Below are positions 52,350-61,641 of a DNA stretch of 64,000 nucleotides, piece by piece. Location: the NCBI GenBank assembly GCA_947463135.1, contig CANHTA010000001.1, positions 108,332 to 172,331 on the forward strand. Reading direction: 5' to 3'. This stretch comes from Gemmatimonadota bacterium (GTDB lineage: Bacteria > Gemmatimonadota > Gemmatimonadetes > Gemmatimonadales > Gemmatimonadaceae). The position numbers and the translations under genes were made by a program. The notes below the pieces were generated by a model, which saw nothing but the letters and a program-made list of their open reading frames with translations, was not told where the DNA came from and ran no database searches. How positions within the stretch are numbered: the stretch's first letter is position 1; each line of letters begins with the position of its first letter.

Positions 52350-53945
52350 ATGAGCGAGCGACTCTCCCCCTCCGGCATTCCCATTCCCGGCGTGGTCCGT
52401 CCGGACGACGTCCAGCTGTCCTACGCGCGTGATCTGGCCGACCCCGGTCACTTTCCGTTCACGCGCGGGGTGCAGCCCACCATGTACCGCGGTCGTCTCT
52501 GGACGATGCGCCAGTACGCGGGCTTTGGCACCGCGCGATCTACCAACGAGCGCTTCCGCATGTTGCTCGAGGCCGGGCAGACCGGCCTCTCCGTTGCGTT
52601 CGATCTGCCCACGCAAATGGGCATCGATTCCGATGCGCCGCGTGCACAAGGGGAAGTGGGCCGCGTGGGCGTCGCCATCGACACCGTCGATGACATGCAC
52701 GTCCTGCTCGACGGTATCCCGCTCGATAAAGTCTCGTCGTCCATGACCATCAACGCCACCGCGTCGACGCTGCTGGCGATGTACATCGTGGTGGCTGAAG
52801 AGCGGGGGATTCCACGCGCGTCGCTGTCCGGCACGGTACAGAACGACATTCTGAAGGAGTATATCGCGCGCGGCACCTACATCTATCCGCCTGATCCGTC
52901 ACTGGCGCTCACGGCTGACATGTTTCGGTTCTGCGCCACGGACGTGCCACAGTGGAATCCGATTTCCATTTCGGGATACCACATCCGCGAGGCGGGCGCC
53001 ACGGCGGTGCAGGAAGTCGCGTTTACCTTTGCTGATGCCATCGCGTATGTGCAGCAGGCCGTGGACACGGGCCTTGCCGTTGACGCCTTTGCGCCGCGCC
53101 TCTCCTTTTTCTTTGCGGCGCACAGCGATTTGTTTGAAGAAGTCGCCAAGTTCCGCGCGGCACGTCGGTTGTGGGCGCGCCTCATGCGCGACCGTTTCGG
53201 TGCGGCCGACGCCAGTTGCAAGCTGCGCTTTCATACGCAAACCGGCGGCGTCACCCTGACGGCGCAGCAGCCACTCAACAACGTGGTGCGCGTCACAGTA
53301 CAAGCGCTTGCCGCCACGCTTGGCGGCACGCAGTCGTTGCACACCAACGGCTACGACGAAGCGCTGGCGCTCCCCACCGCCGAAGCCGCCACGCTCGCGC
53401 TGCGCACGCAGCAAATCGTGGGCTACGAATCCGGTGTGGCGCAAACCGCGGATCCTCTGGCGGGGAGTTGGTACGTCGAGCAGCTCACCGACGCCATTGA
53501 AACGCGAGCGCTGGCGTTACTCGAGAAAGTGGACGCCCTCGGCGGGGCGGCCGCTGCCATTCGGGCCGGATTCTTTCAGGAAGAGATCGCACGCAGTGCG
53601 TACGAGTATCAGCTGCGCGTGGAAGCGGGCGAAACGGTAGTCGTGGGGGTGAACCGGTTTGGCGACGGGCAGGATCCGCCGGTGATCCCCGCGCCGGACT
53701 TCAGTGCGCTCGAGACCGGACAGGTGGCGCAGCTGAAGATGGTGAAAGCCAAACGCGATCCTCAGGCGCTGCACGCGGCACTGCAAGCCATCGCCGACAT
53801 CGCGCCAGAGTATCTGCCGGCGCACGTGGGGGCACGTACGCCGCTTATGCCCCGGATCATTGACGCCGTTCGGTTGCGTGCCTCGGTTGGTGAAATTGCC
53901 GATACGCTCGAACGGGTGTGGGGGCGGTACCAGCCCACGGTCTAG
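52350..53945 (+). CDS. methylmalonyl-CoA mutase-family large subunit
   Basis: ATG 52350 ([20 protein letters not shown]) is preceded by a GGGGGGA run; the track start lies inside fbp. The 531 residues form the TIM-barrel substrate domain: [59 protein letters not shown], and [10 protein letters not shown]. The B12-binding domain (DxHxxG) is absent, so a separate small subunit is needed and is not in the window. It could act on methylmalonyl-CoA or isobutyryl-CoA; the length and lack of the B12 domain resemble IcmA-type subunits. Confidence 0.88.
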   Translation: MSERLSPSGIPIPGVVRPDDVQLSYARDLADPGHFPFTRGVQPTMYRGRLWTMRQYAGFGTARSTNERFRMLLEAGQTGLSVAFDLPTQMGIDSDAPRAQGEVGRVGVAIDTVDDMHVLLDGIPLDKVSSSMTINATASTLLAMYIVVAEERGIPRASLSGTVQNDILKEYIARGTYIYPPDPSLALTADMFRFCATDVPQWNPISISGYHIREAGATAVQEVAFTFADAIAYVQQAVDTGLAVDAFAPRLSFFFAAHSDLFEEVAKFRAARRLWARLMRDRFGAADASCKLRFHTQTGGVTLTAQQPLNNVVRVTVQALAATLGGTQSLHTNGYDEALALPTAEAATLALRTQQIVGYESGVAQTADPLAGSWYVEQLTDAIETRALALLEKVDALGGAAAAIRAGFFQEEIARSAYEYQLRVEAGETVVVGVNRFGDGQDPPVIPAPDFSALETGQVAQLKMVKAKRDPQALHAALQAIADIAPEYLPAHVGARTPLMPRIIDAVRLRASVGEIADTLERVWGRYQPTV

Positions 53946-53971
53946 CGGTCCGCCCCGTCGCCGCGGGCCCG

Positions 53972-56029
53972 TTACGGCGTAATGGCTTTCGCTTTCGGTT
54001 CGAGCTTCGCCGACCACAGCCCCGAGTTGAAATCGGTAAACAGAACCTGTCCCTTCCACGGCATCGCGTTCATCACAAAGGGCGCGTTCGCCGTGAAGGC
54101 GGTCGGATCGTAGGGCTTGAACACCGCGATTTCGCGCTTCTGATCCGCGAGGTTGCCCATGAGTTCACCGCTCACATCGACGACACGCACACCGCCGTCG
54201 TAATACGCCTGGTACAGCACGTCGTCTTCGACGATGATGTCATGTGCGCCGTAGTCTTCCAGGTGATAGCGGCCCACTTTGCGCGGATGCATCGGGTCGG
54301 TGGCATCCACGATGTGCACGTATCCGCCGGATGTCTGCGCGATACCACCGGATTTGCCGAGGGTGGCGCCGTAGTTCGTTCCTTCCCACACGCGGCCGGC
54401 GCGATTCATCTCTTCGTCGCCAAGAAACAGGTACGTGCGGCCCGTGGATTTCTGGAAGTACGGATAAATCTCGTGACCGGAGTTGATCGGGAACACGTTG
54501 ATGAGCTTGGGTTTTTCGATCGTCCCACCGTACTTCCCGTTGCCCACGTCCACCATCACTGCCCCCACACCACCCTGTGCGGAATAGGCGATCCCGTCGC
54601 GCACCCACAAGTCGTGAATGCGGGCATTGGGATGCTGATACTCACTCACGTACTTCGGCTTGTAGATGTCCTTCACGTCAATGATGACGTACTTCTGCCC
54701 ACCGGAAATGGCGAACAGGTAGTCGTTGGTGGCGAACATATTGTGCACGCCACCGGTGAGCTCCTGATCGAACGTCGCCGCAATTTTCGGATGCGCCGGT
54801 ACCGCCAGATCCAGAATCACCACGCCATTCACGCGATTCGAGGCCCCTTCGCGCGCCAGAACACCGTACCGGCCATCAGGTGAGACCGTCACGTCGTTAA
54901 TCGTGCGGGCATCGATCTTGATGGAATCCGTTTTTACGATGTTGCTCATGTCGGTGATGTCGAACACCATGCCGTAGCCATCGCCGCCCCACGTGCCAAC
55001 CAAGACGTAGTCTCGGCCATCCTTGCCGGTCCACGGCCATAAGTCCGACGTGGCGCTGCCGGCGATGGCACCGCGTCCCGTCACGGTAATGCGGCGCACC
55101 ACATCACGAGGCTTTGCTTCGATGACTTTGCGCGCCGTCACATTCCCCGACTGCGCGAGCAGCGTGAAACGGCCAGGATAGTTGGCCGTGAATCGCCCCC
55201 AGTCCACAATGCCGGGGCCACCAGGCGCTACCGTGGTGTCATCGGGGGTGTACGTGTAGCTCCAGGTAATCACGGCGTCCTTCACCGTTGCTCCCGTGGC
55301 CGTCTTTGCGGTCGCATCGAGACGCACGACCTGACCGGTGAGGATGACGTCGTCGGCGATGTTCATGGCAATCGACGTCACTGGATTGGCCACGATCGTG
55401 TACGACCGTTTGGCGATCACACCTTCGGCGTCGGCGCTGATCACTACCGCGCCCGCTTTGTGGGCGGTGACCGTACCAAAGCGATCCACCGAGGCGATCG
55501 CCGGCGCGCTGCTGCGCCACGTGGGAATCACCCCGGGGCGCGGAGTCCCGTCGGCGTGCGTGGCCTCCACTCGGTGGCCAAGGGAGATCCCGGTGTAGAG
55601 ACGCCCCGAGTCGGCCCTGATGGTGAGCGACGTGAGGGCGGGCCACGTCACCAGCACCGGGATGTCGAGCGTAATCGGTCCGTTGGCACCGGCCGTAGTC
55701 GCGGTGGCGGTGTACGACCCTGCACGAAATGCGCGGACCTGGCCGTCCGCAAACGCCACGGCTTGGCGCGGTCCGCCCACGCGAATCACCGCGCTCACGA
55801 TGGCCGTGCCAGCCGCATCGTAGGCGGTCACGGTAAACGGCTGCGACTCGCCCGCTCGGATCGTGATCTTGGCCGGTTCCGCGACCAACCTGGCGGCCAC
55901 GCGCACAGCCGGGCTTGGCGCCACGCCCTGAGCCACGAGTCCATACGGTGCAGCAACCCCGCTTGCCAACACGGCGGCAAGGATCAGGGCGGTCGTCGTG
56001 ACGAACTGCCGCGGGCGCGCTACGTTCAT
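53972..56029 (-). CDS. secreted Ig-like plus LVIVD-repeat beta-propeller protein
   Basis: The start is placed at 56029 (MNVARPRQFVTTTALILAAV), with a GGAG about 8 bases upstream and a signal peptide, rather than the track's 56203, which lies inside the divergent gene. The 685 residues have Big2/Ig-like domains at about 45-300 (RFGTVTAHKAGAVVISADAE, then a second copy), followed by repeats such as GVVILDLAVPAHPKIAAT and YVIIDVKDIYKPKYVSE that match the LVIVD pattern. It is probably a cell-surface or periplasmic propeller; the ligand is unknown. It converges with the mutase gene. Confidence 0.78.
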   Translation of the reverse strand: MNVARPRQFVTTTALILAAVLASGVAAPYGLVAQGVAPSPAVRVAARLVAEPAKITIRAGESQPFTVTAYDAAGTAIVSAVIRVGGPRQAVAFADGQVRAFRAGSYTATATTAGANGPITLDIPVLVTWPALTSLTIRADSGRLYTGISLGHRVEATHADGTPRPGVIPTWRSSAPAIASVDRFGTVTAHKAGAVVISADAEGVIAKRSYTIVANPVTSIAMNIADDVILTGQVVRLDATAKTATGATVKDAVITWSYTYTPDDTTVAPGGPGIVDWGRFTANYPGRFTLLAQSGNVTARKVIEAKPRDVVRRITVTGRGAIAGSATSDLWPWTGKDGRDYVLVGTWGGDGYGMVFDITDMSNIVKTDSIKIDARTINDVTVSPDGRYGVLAREGASNRVNGVVILDLAVPAHPKIAATFDQELTGGVHNMFATNDYLFAISGGQKYVIIDVKDIYKPKYVSEYQHPNARIHDLWVRDGIAYSAQGGVGAVMVDVGNGKYGGTIEKPKLINVFPINSGHEIYPYFQKSTGRTYLFLGDEEMNRAGRVWEGTNYGATLGKSGGIAQTSGGYVHIVDATDPMHPRKVGRYHLEDYGAHDIIVEDDVLYQAYYDGGVRVVDVSGELMGNLADQKREIAVFKPYDPTAFTANAPFVMNAMPWKGQVLFTDFNSGLWSAKLEPKAKAITP

Positions 56030-56072
56030 ACTGTCGTCTCCAGTGTGATGGTTCCTGCTGAGCCCCTCGATC

Positions 56073-57401
56073 ATGCCTCTCGTGCCAAGCCCTCGCAAGA
56101 CGCGGCGTGCAATCGGCGCTGCCTGTGTACTCGCGGTGACCGCGCTGCCCATGCGACCCGTCTCACTGGCGGGGCAGGCTCGCACGCCGGTCGCCGTCAC
56201 CACCGTGGCGCCGGCCCCCGTGGCTCCGCAGCGTGACTACTGGGTGTACGTAGGCGCCGAATCGGCCGACAAGATCTACCGGGTGCGATTCGGATCCGGC
56301 GGGGCCGTCGTTGAAAAGACGATTGGCGTTGGAGAGCTGGCCGCCGAAATGGAGGGGCCGCACGGTCTCGCGATCTCGGCCGATGGCAAATATCTGCACA
56401 TGACCACGGGACATGGATTTCCCGATGGCAAGTATTGGCGCTACGCACTTGGCCCCGATACGCTGGTCGGTCCCGGACTCTTACTGGGAAATTTCCCCGC
56501 CTCCATTGATGTCACCCCTGACGGTCTGTACGCGCTGTCGGTGAACTTCAACTTGCACGGCGACATGATTCCCTCAACGGTGTCGGTGATTTACACGCCC
56601 ACCCATACGGAAATCGCCCGCATTGTCACCTGCACCATGCCGCACGGGAGTCGCGTCTCACCCAACGGGTTGCACCAGTACTCCACCTGTATGATGGATG
56701 ACCAGCTCGTGGAGCTGGACACCAAGGACTTCGTGGTGTCGCGACGCTTCTCGTTGGCTAAAGGCGCCGAGGGGCCAGTCGCTCTGGATGCGTCCACCAC
56801 GATGGCTGCCATGGACGGCATGGACCACGCCGCTGGTCATCACCCGCCGTCTACCGCTGGCACCGCCGGCGCTGCGCTATCGCCGCGTGCGGGCCCAACC
56901 ATCGATCCGGCGCAGGTTGGGCGTGTGGGCATGGGGATGCAGAAGCATGACATGGCGCCCGCCTCCTGTTCCCCCACATGGGCCCAGCCATCCGTTAACG
57001 GCGCGGCCATCTTCGTGGCCTGCAACAAAGCCGATGAGATTCTGGAAATCGACACCGCCACCTGGACGCTCACGCGCCGCCTGAAAACGGGACGTGGCGT
57101 TTACAACCTCGCGGTGACCGCAGATGGTCGGCTGTTGGTCGCCACGCTCAAGCAGGGGAACGCGATCGAAATCTTTGATCTCGCCACCGGCACCAGTCTC
57201 GCCCAGCTGCCAACATCTACACGGGTCGCCCACGGCGTCACCATCAGTGCCGATTCGCGCTACGCGTTTGTCAGCAGTGAGGGGCAGGGCGCGCAGCCGG
57301 GCAAGGTTGACGTCATCGATCTCATGGCGAGAGCGAAGGTGGCCACCGTAGACGTGGGCCCGCAGGCCAGCGGCATCGCCTTCTGGAAAATGTCACCGTG
57401 A
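56073..57401 (+). CDS. secreted YVTN-type beta-propeller with Met/His-rich insert
   Basis: ATG 56073 gives a signal peptide (RRAIGAACVLAVTALPMRPV, cleavage near SLAGQA). The 442 residues have propeller blades such as GPHGLAISADGKYLHMTTGH and VTPDGLYALSVNFN, and at the end YNLAVTADGRLLVATLKQGN and VTISADSRYAFVSSEGQGAQ. Between about residues 250 and 300 a loop rich in Met and His (MAAMDGMDHAAGHH, then MGMQKHDMAPASC) breaks the repeat and looks like a metal-binding, possibly copper, site. It is divergent from the LVIVD gene with 43 bases between, so their promoters must overlap each other's coding regions. Confidence 0.72.
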   Translation: MPLVPSPRKTRRAIGAACVLAVTALPMRPVSLAGQARTPVAVTTVAPAPVAPQRDYWVYVGAESADKIYRVRFGSGGAVVEKTIGVGELAAEMEGPHGLAISADGKYLHMTTGHGFPDGKYWRYALGPDTLVGPGLLLGNFPASIDVTPDGLYALSVNFNLHGDMIPSTVSVIYTPTHTEIARIVTCTMPHGSRVSPNGLHQYSTCMMDDQLVELDTKDFVVSRRFSLAKGAEGPVALDASTTMAAMDGMDHAAGHHPPSTAGTAGAALSPRAGPTIDPAQVGRVGMGMQKHDMAPASCSPTWAQPSVNGAAIFVACNKADEILEIDTATWTLTRRLKTGRGVYNLAVTADGRLLVATLKQGNAIEIFDLATGTSLAQLPTSTRVAHGVTISADSRYAFVSSEGQGAQPGKVDVIDLMARAKVATVDVGPQASGIAFWKMSP

Positions 57402-57410
57402 TGGTCCGTC

Positions 57411-58187
57411 GTGGCTGATACCCCGCGACCGCTGTCCGAGGTGCGTGACATGATCGACGCGCTCGATCGTGACCTGTTGCGGCTCATGGCGAAGCGTATC
57501 GCGCTGGTGTCTGAAGTGGCCGCCGTGAAGCACCAGCACGGACTCGGCATTCGTGACGGAGCGCGTGAGCGCGACCTGTTGCGCGACCGACTCGCCTATG
57601 CGAACACCCTTGGTCTGCCCAGCGCGGAGATTGAGTCCATCTTCCGCGTCCTGATGCAATACAGCCGCGATCATCAGGCGGCGCTGCGCCACGATGTGCC
57701 GGTTGGGGTGGTCGAACAGATCTGGCTCAAGCGGGCCAGGCGTGCCCCAATGGATCCCGTGACCACCGCGCGCGTGCGCGCGCAGCGCGGCCTCGTGGGG
57801 AATGCGAATCAAGGTGGACGACGGCAGATCACGCTGCTGGAGGCGGAGCGGTGGGCCGAGCATCTCGTGGCGGTTGGCCGCGACGGTGATCCCACGCTGA
57901 GCCCGGCGCGGCGGCGTGCCAATGTGCTCGTGCGCGGAGTGTCCCTCGTGAATTCCCGCGGGCGGGTGCTCTGTATCGGTGCCGTGCGCATTCAGATTGC
58001 GGGAGAAACGAAGCCCTGCCATCAAATGGACGAGGTGTGCCCGGGGCTGCAGGCCGTGATGCGGCCGGCGTGGGGGGGAGGTGCCTTCGGCATCATTCTC
58101 GACGATGGTGACATCGCTGTCGGGGATCCCATCCGCTGGGATGACTCGTCAGATGCACCGTCGCTCTTTGACCACGTCCCCGCATGA
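57411..58187 (+). CDS. chorismate mutase-MOSC domain fusion
   Basis: The 258-residue protein starts at GTG 57411. Residues 8-90 are an AroQ chorismate mutase, with R12, R29, K40, D49, R52, E53, S85 and Q89 each one position after the E. coli active-site residues (R11, R28, K39, D48, R51, E52, S84, Q88), so activity is likely. Residues from about 115 are a MOSC domain: GNANQGGRRQITLLEAERW, RRANVLVRGVSL, GAVRIQIAGETKPCHQMDE with the conserved cysteine, and GGAFGIILDDGDIAVGDPI. MOSC domains bind molybdopterin-type cofactors or sulfur species. Joining the two is unusual. It follows the propeller gene by 9 bases. Confidence 0.8.
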   Translation: MADTPRPLSEVRDMIDALDRDLLRLMAKRIALVSEVAAVKHQHGLGIRDGARERDLLRDRLAYANTLGLPSAEIESIFRVLMQYSRDHQAALRHDVPVGVVEQIWLKRARRAPMDPVTTARVRAQRGLVGNANQGGRRQITLLEAERWAEHLVAVGRDGDPTLSPARRRANVLVRGVSLVNSRGRVLCIGAVRIQIAGETKPCHQMDEVCPGLQAVMRPAWGGGAFGIILDDGDIAVGDPIRWDDSSDAPSLFDHVPA

Positions 58188-58367
58188 ACCGGCCTCGTAC
58201 TGCGCGTGCCGCAGGCTACCGCGGTACGACGCTGCGCGGCATCTGCTGCTGGTGAAAGACCAACAACGCCGGCAGTACCCTTGTTGCGAACGCCGTCGTC
58301 CCGGCCGATGGTTGGTGCTCTGCTCGGTGTTGCCCCGTTCCTGTCCATCTCACTTCAGGAGTCACGA

Positions 58368-58811
58368 ATGCCCCGTCACACCATGATCCGCTGGATGGCG
58401 CTGAGCGCTGCGATGGTTGGCCAGAGCGCGCTGCTCTTCGCACTCACTCGGCCCGCCACCGAGTACACCGCTACGCTCGTCGGCAAGGACGGCCGGAAGG
58501 TGCGTGGTACGGCCACCGCTACTCCCACCAAAGACGGCACGGGTACCGAGGTGATGGTGACGCTCACCGATGAGACACCCGGTGCCACACGTCCCTGGCA
58601 CATTCACGCGGGAAGCTGTGAGAAGGGCGGTGGGGTCGTCGGAGGCGGACGTGTGTACACCCCGATCGCCATCAACGACAAAGGGCAGGGCACCGGTAAG
58701 GCGACCCTCCCCGTGGCTCTTGCCGATACCGCGGCCTACTACGTGAACATCCACGACGCGGCGGCGGCGATGGGCATCATCGTGGCCTGTGGTGACCTGA
58801 AGAAGAAATAG
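58368..58811 (+). CDS. small secreted SodC/CHRD-like protein
   Basis: ATG 58368 has AGGAG about 6 bases upstream and a signal peptide or anchor (MIRWMALSAAMVGQSALLFA). The remaining 120 residues are a beta-domain with RPWHIHAGSC, GGGRVYTPIAINDKG, YYVNIHDAAAAMGIIVACGDL. The HIHxGSC, NIHD and ACGDL arrangement recalls Cu/Zn superoxide dismutase and the related CHRD fold, but the full set of copper histidines is not present, so enzymatic activity is doubtful. It ends in a lysine run. It is preceded by 180 bases in which I see no gene. Confidence 0.6.
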   Translation: MPRHTMIRWMALSAAMVGQSALLFALTRPATEYTATLVGKDGRKVRGTATATPTKDGTGTEVMVTLTDETPGATRPWHIHAGSCEKGGGVVGGGRVYTPIAINDKGQGTGKATLPVALADTAAYYVNIHDAAAAMGIIVACGDLKKK

Positions 58812-58825
58812 GCAGCGCCCCGCAT

Positions 58826-58869
58826 AACCCGTCGCTCGTCCGCTAACCTGCGGGTCGCAGCGACGGGTT
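58826..58869. terminator. candidate bidirectional terminator between convergent genes
   Basis: AACCCGTCGCT (58826-58836) is exactly inverted as AGCGACGGGTT (58859-58869), and the 22-base loop has a small CCGC/GCGG stem of its own. It lies between the SodC-like gene and the convergent M1 peptidase gene. The T-run is short, so confidence is moderate. Confidence 0.5.
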
Positions 58870-58878
58870 GTTCGGTCG

Positions 58879-61527
58879 CTATGGCCGAACGCCCTGCCGG
58901 ATTCGGACCGTGCGCTCCAGCTCGTCTCGGCTCTGCAAAATCTTTTGCCGCAAATCCACCGCAAGGTTGCGGTGCCGCGCGAGCCAGTCATCCAACAGCG
59001 CCAGCGATGCGGCGTCCCCTTGACCGCCAATCGTGGCCCCGAGCCAGCTCCCCAAAAAGAAGATCCGCCGGTTTTGCTGAATCCATGGCAACGTGTCCAG
59101 CGCCGGGACCAGATACCGCCGCGTCAGCTCGGCTTGGTCCCCGTCGTGGAAGCTGCGTAAGCTCGACGTGACCCACTCCTCATTCAGCGCGGCATCAGTG
59201 AACCAGCGTGAAAAGAGCGCCGCCTTGTGTGCCGAATCCGGGCGCGCGGCGTCAGCCACAAACGCCTGACGCTGCCCCTCACTGGTGGAATCGCGTCGTG
59301 ATTCCGCCGCCAACCGCGAGGACGCCGTGGGGGCCGACCGCGCGACCAACCGCGTGACAATCGACCACCGCGTGGGCGCGCGCAGCGCCAGCCCCGCCAC
59401 ACTGTCGGCGTCCAGCCATCCGTCCAGTCGTTGCAGCGATGCGGGAGAGCGCGCCAACCCGATCACCGCATCAAGCTGCGCCTTGCGTTGTCCGTAGCTC
59501 CGTCCGCTGTCCGCCGCTCCGCGCAACAACAGCGGCTCCGCGCGGGCGGCCAGCTCTGCTCGGGCTGCAACGTCCGTGTAGCGCCCAATCACGGTGGTCA
59601 GGCGGCCCACCAGCGTTCCCGTGATCTGTTCGTCTCGCTCCGCAGGAAGCTCCCGTAACACCATGTCGGCATACCGCATGGGCGAGAGGCGTGCCTCTCG
59701 CACCAGATCCCAGAGCGCGCCCCATACCATGGCCCGCAAGAAGTCGTCGCGGACACTGCCGATATGCTGCTCCAGCCACGTCACGCTGGCTGTGTCGGGG
59801 AGTACAAGGGCATAGCCGTGGTCACCGTCGTTGGCGAACACAAAATCGGGCACGGGCCGGTCGGTCGCCGCTGTTACCACCGTGGTGTCACCGCGAAGTT
59901 CTACCGGGAGGCGCACCGCCGGTTGGTTGGCGTAATACAACAGCACCTGCACTTTGAGCGGCCACGCCCCACGCCCCGAGAGCGCCGGCTGCGCCGCCCG
60001 CTGTACCAGCGCCAGCCGCTGCACACGGCCGTTGCGCACGGTGAGCCGCTGCTCCACCAACGGCATGCCAGGGCGTAGGATCCACGCCCGTCCCCACGCG
60101 GTCAGATCACGATTGGCGGCGCGTCCAACACTGCCAAGCAGTTCCCGCCACGTGCCGTTGCCGTACGCATGCGTGCGCAGGAAGTGCTGCACACCGCGCT
60201 GAAAGGCGGTCGCCCCAACCAGATACTCCAACTGCTTGAGCACCCCGGGGGCTTTGTTGTACACGATCGGGCCATAGTTGCTCTTGGCCTGGTCCAGATT
60301 CCCCAGCTGTTGCCAAATCGGTGTCGTGCCAGCTGTGGCATCGGTGGCGTACGCCACCGGCTTATTGCGCAAGTAGAACGTCTTCCACGCGTTTGATGCG
60401 GGCTCGAGGTCGGCCTGCATGCGCGCCGCCATGTAGGTCGCGAAGCCCTCCTTCAGCCACAAATCATCAAACCACCGCATGGTCAGGTAGTCGCCAAACC
60501 ATTGATGCGCGACCTCATGAAACGTGGTGGCTTGGCGACCGAGCAGCTGCGACATGGTGGGCCGCTCCCGGAAAATGAAGCTCTCTTCGTTGTAGAACAC
60601 CGCGCCCGGATGCTCCATGCCGCCAAACGGAAACGCCGGTGCCAACAGCGCATCGTACTTGTCGAAGGCGTATGGAATGCCAAACCAATCCCCCAGCCAC
60701 CGCAACGCCCGTGCGTTCATCGCAATCAGCGTGTCGCTCTCGGCCTCGGCCAGCCGCGACTGCCGCATCCATAGCGACACCGGGACCGGCGCTGCCTTCG
60801 TGCTCGTTGCCACCGTGCGCGTGACGCTTGCCCACGGACCGGCCGCAAACGCGATGAGATACGTGCTGATACGCTGTGTCGTCGCGAACCGATGCGTGAC
60901 CGTCGTGCTCGCGCTATCCGTGCGGAGGAGTGCGCCATTGGCCAGGGCGCGCCAGCCCATCGGAGTGGTGAGGGACAGCCGTACAGTGGCCTTGAGGTCG
61001 GGCTGGTCGAAGCACGGGAAGAGCAGATTGGCGTCTGACGGGACGAGGAGGGTATACAGGTACACGTTGCCGTCGGTCGCGTCGCGGTGGCGGATAATGC
61101 TCGCCCCGGCTTGAGCCACTGGGGTGGCAAACGCCACGTCGACCCGGTTTCGCCCCGGGCGAAGGCGTGCCGCCGGAACCACGAGGTGATGGCGATTCCA
61201 GGCGCTGGTGACCTCGGGCCACGCCTCCCCGTTGATCTGTCCTTCGCTCACCCGCAGTCCACGAAAGTCCAGCACCACGTCCCCGGCCGTCCGCGTGGTA
61301 AACGACACCGTGACGCGACCCGTTGCCGTGTCACCGGCACTCACCTGCAGTGCCATGTCGTAGGCCACGTCGGTCAGCTGAGCGGCACGTTGGCGGGCCA
61401 AGGTGGCCGACACCCCAGGCTCGGTGAGGGCCGACGGTTGTGCGCCAAGGGGGAGCAGCGCCGCGCAGGAGACTAGCGCGGCGGCGATGCCAGCGCGCGA
61501 ACGGTAAGCCAGATGAGGTCGGGACAT
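58879..61527 (-). CDS. secreted M1-family aminopeptidase
   Basis: The 882-residue protein has a signal peptide (AGIAAALVSCAALLPLGAQP), the M1 N-terminal domain (LFPCFDQPDLKATVRLSL), the exopeptidase motif in a variant form GGMEHPGAVFYNEE, the zinc site HEVAHQWFGDYLT with the third ligand in WLKEGFATY, and a long helical C-terminal region (ERAP1-like). It should cleave N-terminal residues from peptides in the periplasm or outside. The canonical GAMEN reads GGMEH. It is divergent from the Rieske gene with 114 bases between. Confidence 0.9.
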   Translation of the reverse strand: MSRPHLAYRSRAGIAAALVSCAALLPLGAQPSALTEPGVSATLARQRAAQLTDVAYDMALQVSAGDTATGRVTVSFTTRTAGDVVLDFRGLRVSEGQINGEAWPEVTSAWNRHHLVVPAARLRPGRNRVDVAFATPVAQAGASIIRHRDATDGNVYLYTLLVPSDANLLFPCFDQPDLKATVRLSLTTPMGWRALANGALLRTDSASTTVTHRFATTQRISTYLIAFAAGPWASVTRTVATSTKAAPVPVSLWMRQSRLAEAESDTLIAMNARALRWLGDWFGIPYAFDKYDALLAPAFPFGGMEHPGAVFYNEESFIFRERPTMSQLLGRQATTFHEVAHQWFGDYLTMRWFDDLWLKEGFATYMAARMQADLEPASNAWKTFYLRNKPVAYATDATAGTTPIWQQLGNLDQAKSNYGPIVYNKAPGVLKQLEYLVGATAFQRGVQHFLRTHAYGNGTWRELLGSVGRAANRDLTAWGRAWILRPGMPLVEQRLTVRNGRVQRLALVQRAAQPALSGRGAWPLKVQVLLYYANQPAVRLPVELRGDTTVVTAATDRPVPDFVFANDGDHGYALVLPDTASVTWLEQHIGSVRDDFLRAMVWGALWDLVREARLSPMRYADMVLRELPAERDEQITGTLVGRLTTVIGRYTDVAARAELAARAEPLLLRGAADSGRSYGQRKAQLDAVIGLARSPASLQRLDGWLDADSVAGLALRAPTRWSIVTRLVARSAPTASSRLAAESRRDSTSEGQRQAFVADAARPDSAHKAALFSRWFTDAALNEEWVTSSLRSFHDGDQAELTRRYLVPALDTLPWIQQNRRIFFLGSWLGATIGGQGDAASLALLDDWLARHRNLAVDLRQKILQSRDELERTVRIRQGVRP

Positions 61528-61641
61528 GTGCCCAAGCTGCCGGACGCGCCAACCGCTGTCCAGCGCCCCGCCCGTTCACACCGCGGAAACGGAGCCGCCG
61601 GTTGCTGGAGCCCCGAGGGCACCGAGGTTAACATCCAACAC

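Noticed and set aside
58188-58367. Possible gene between the MOSC fusion and the SodC-like gene
   Set aside because: The frames are short or unrelated to a start with a ribosome binding site; a 23-codon ORF at 58184 has no features.
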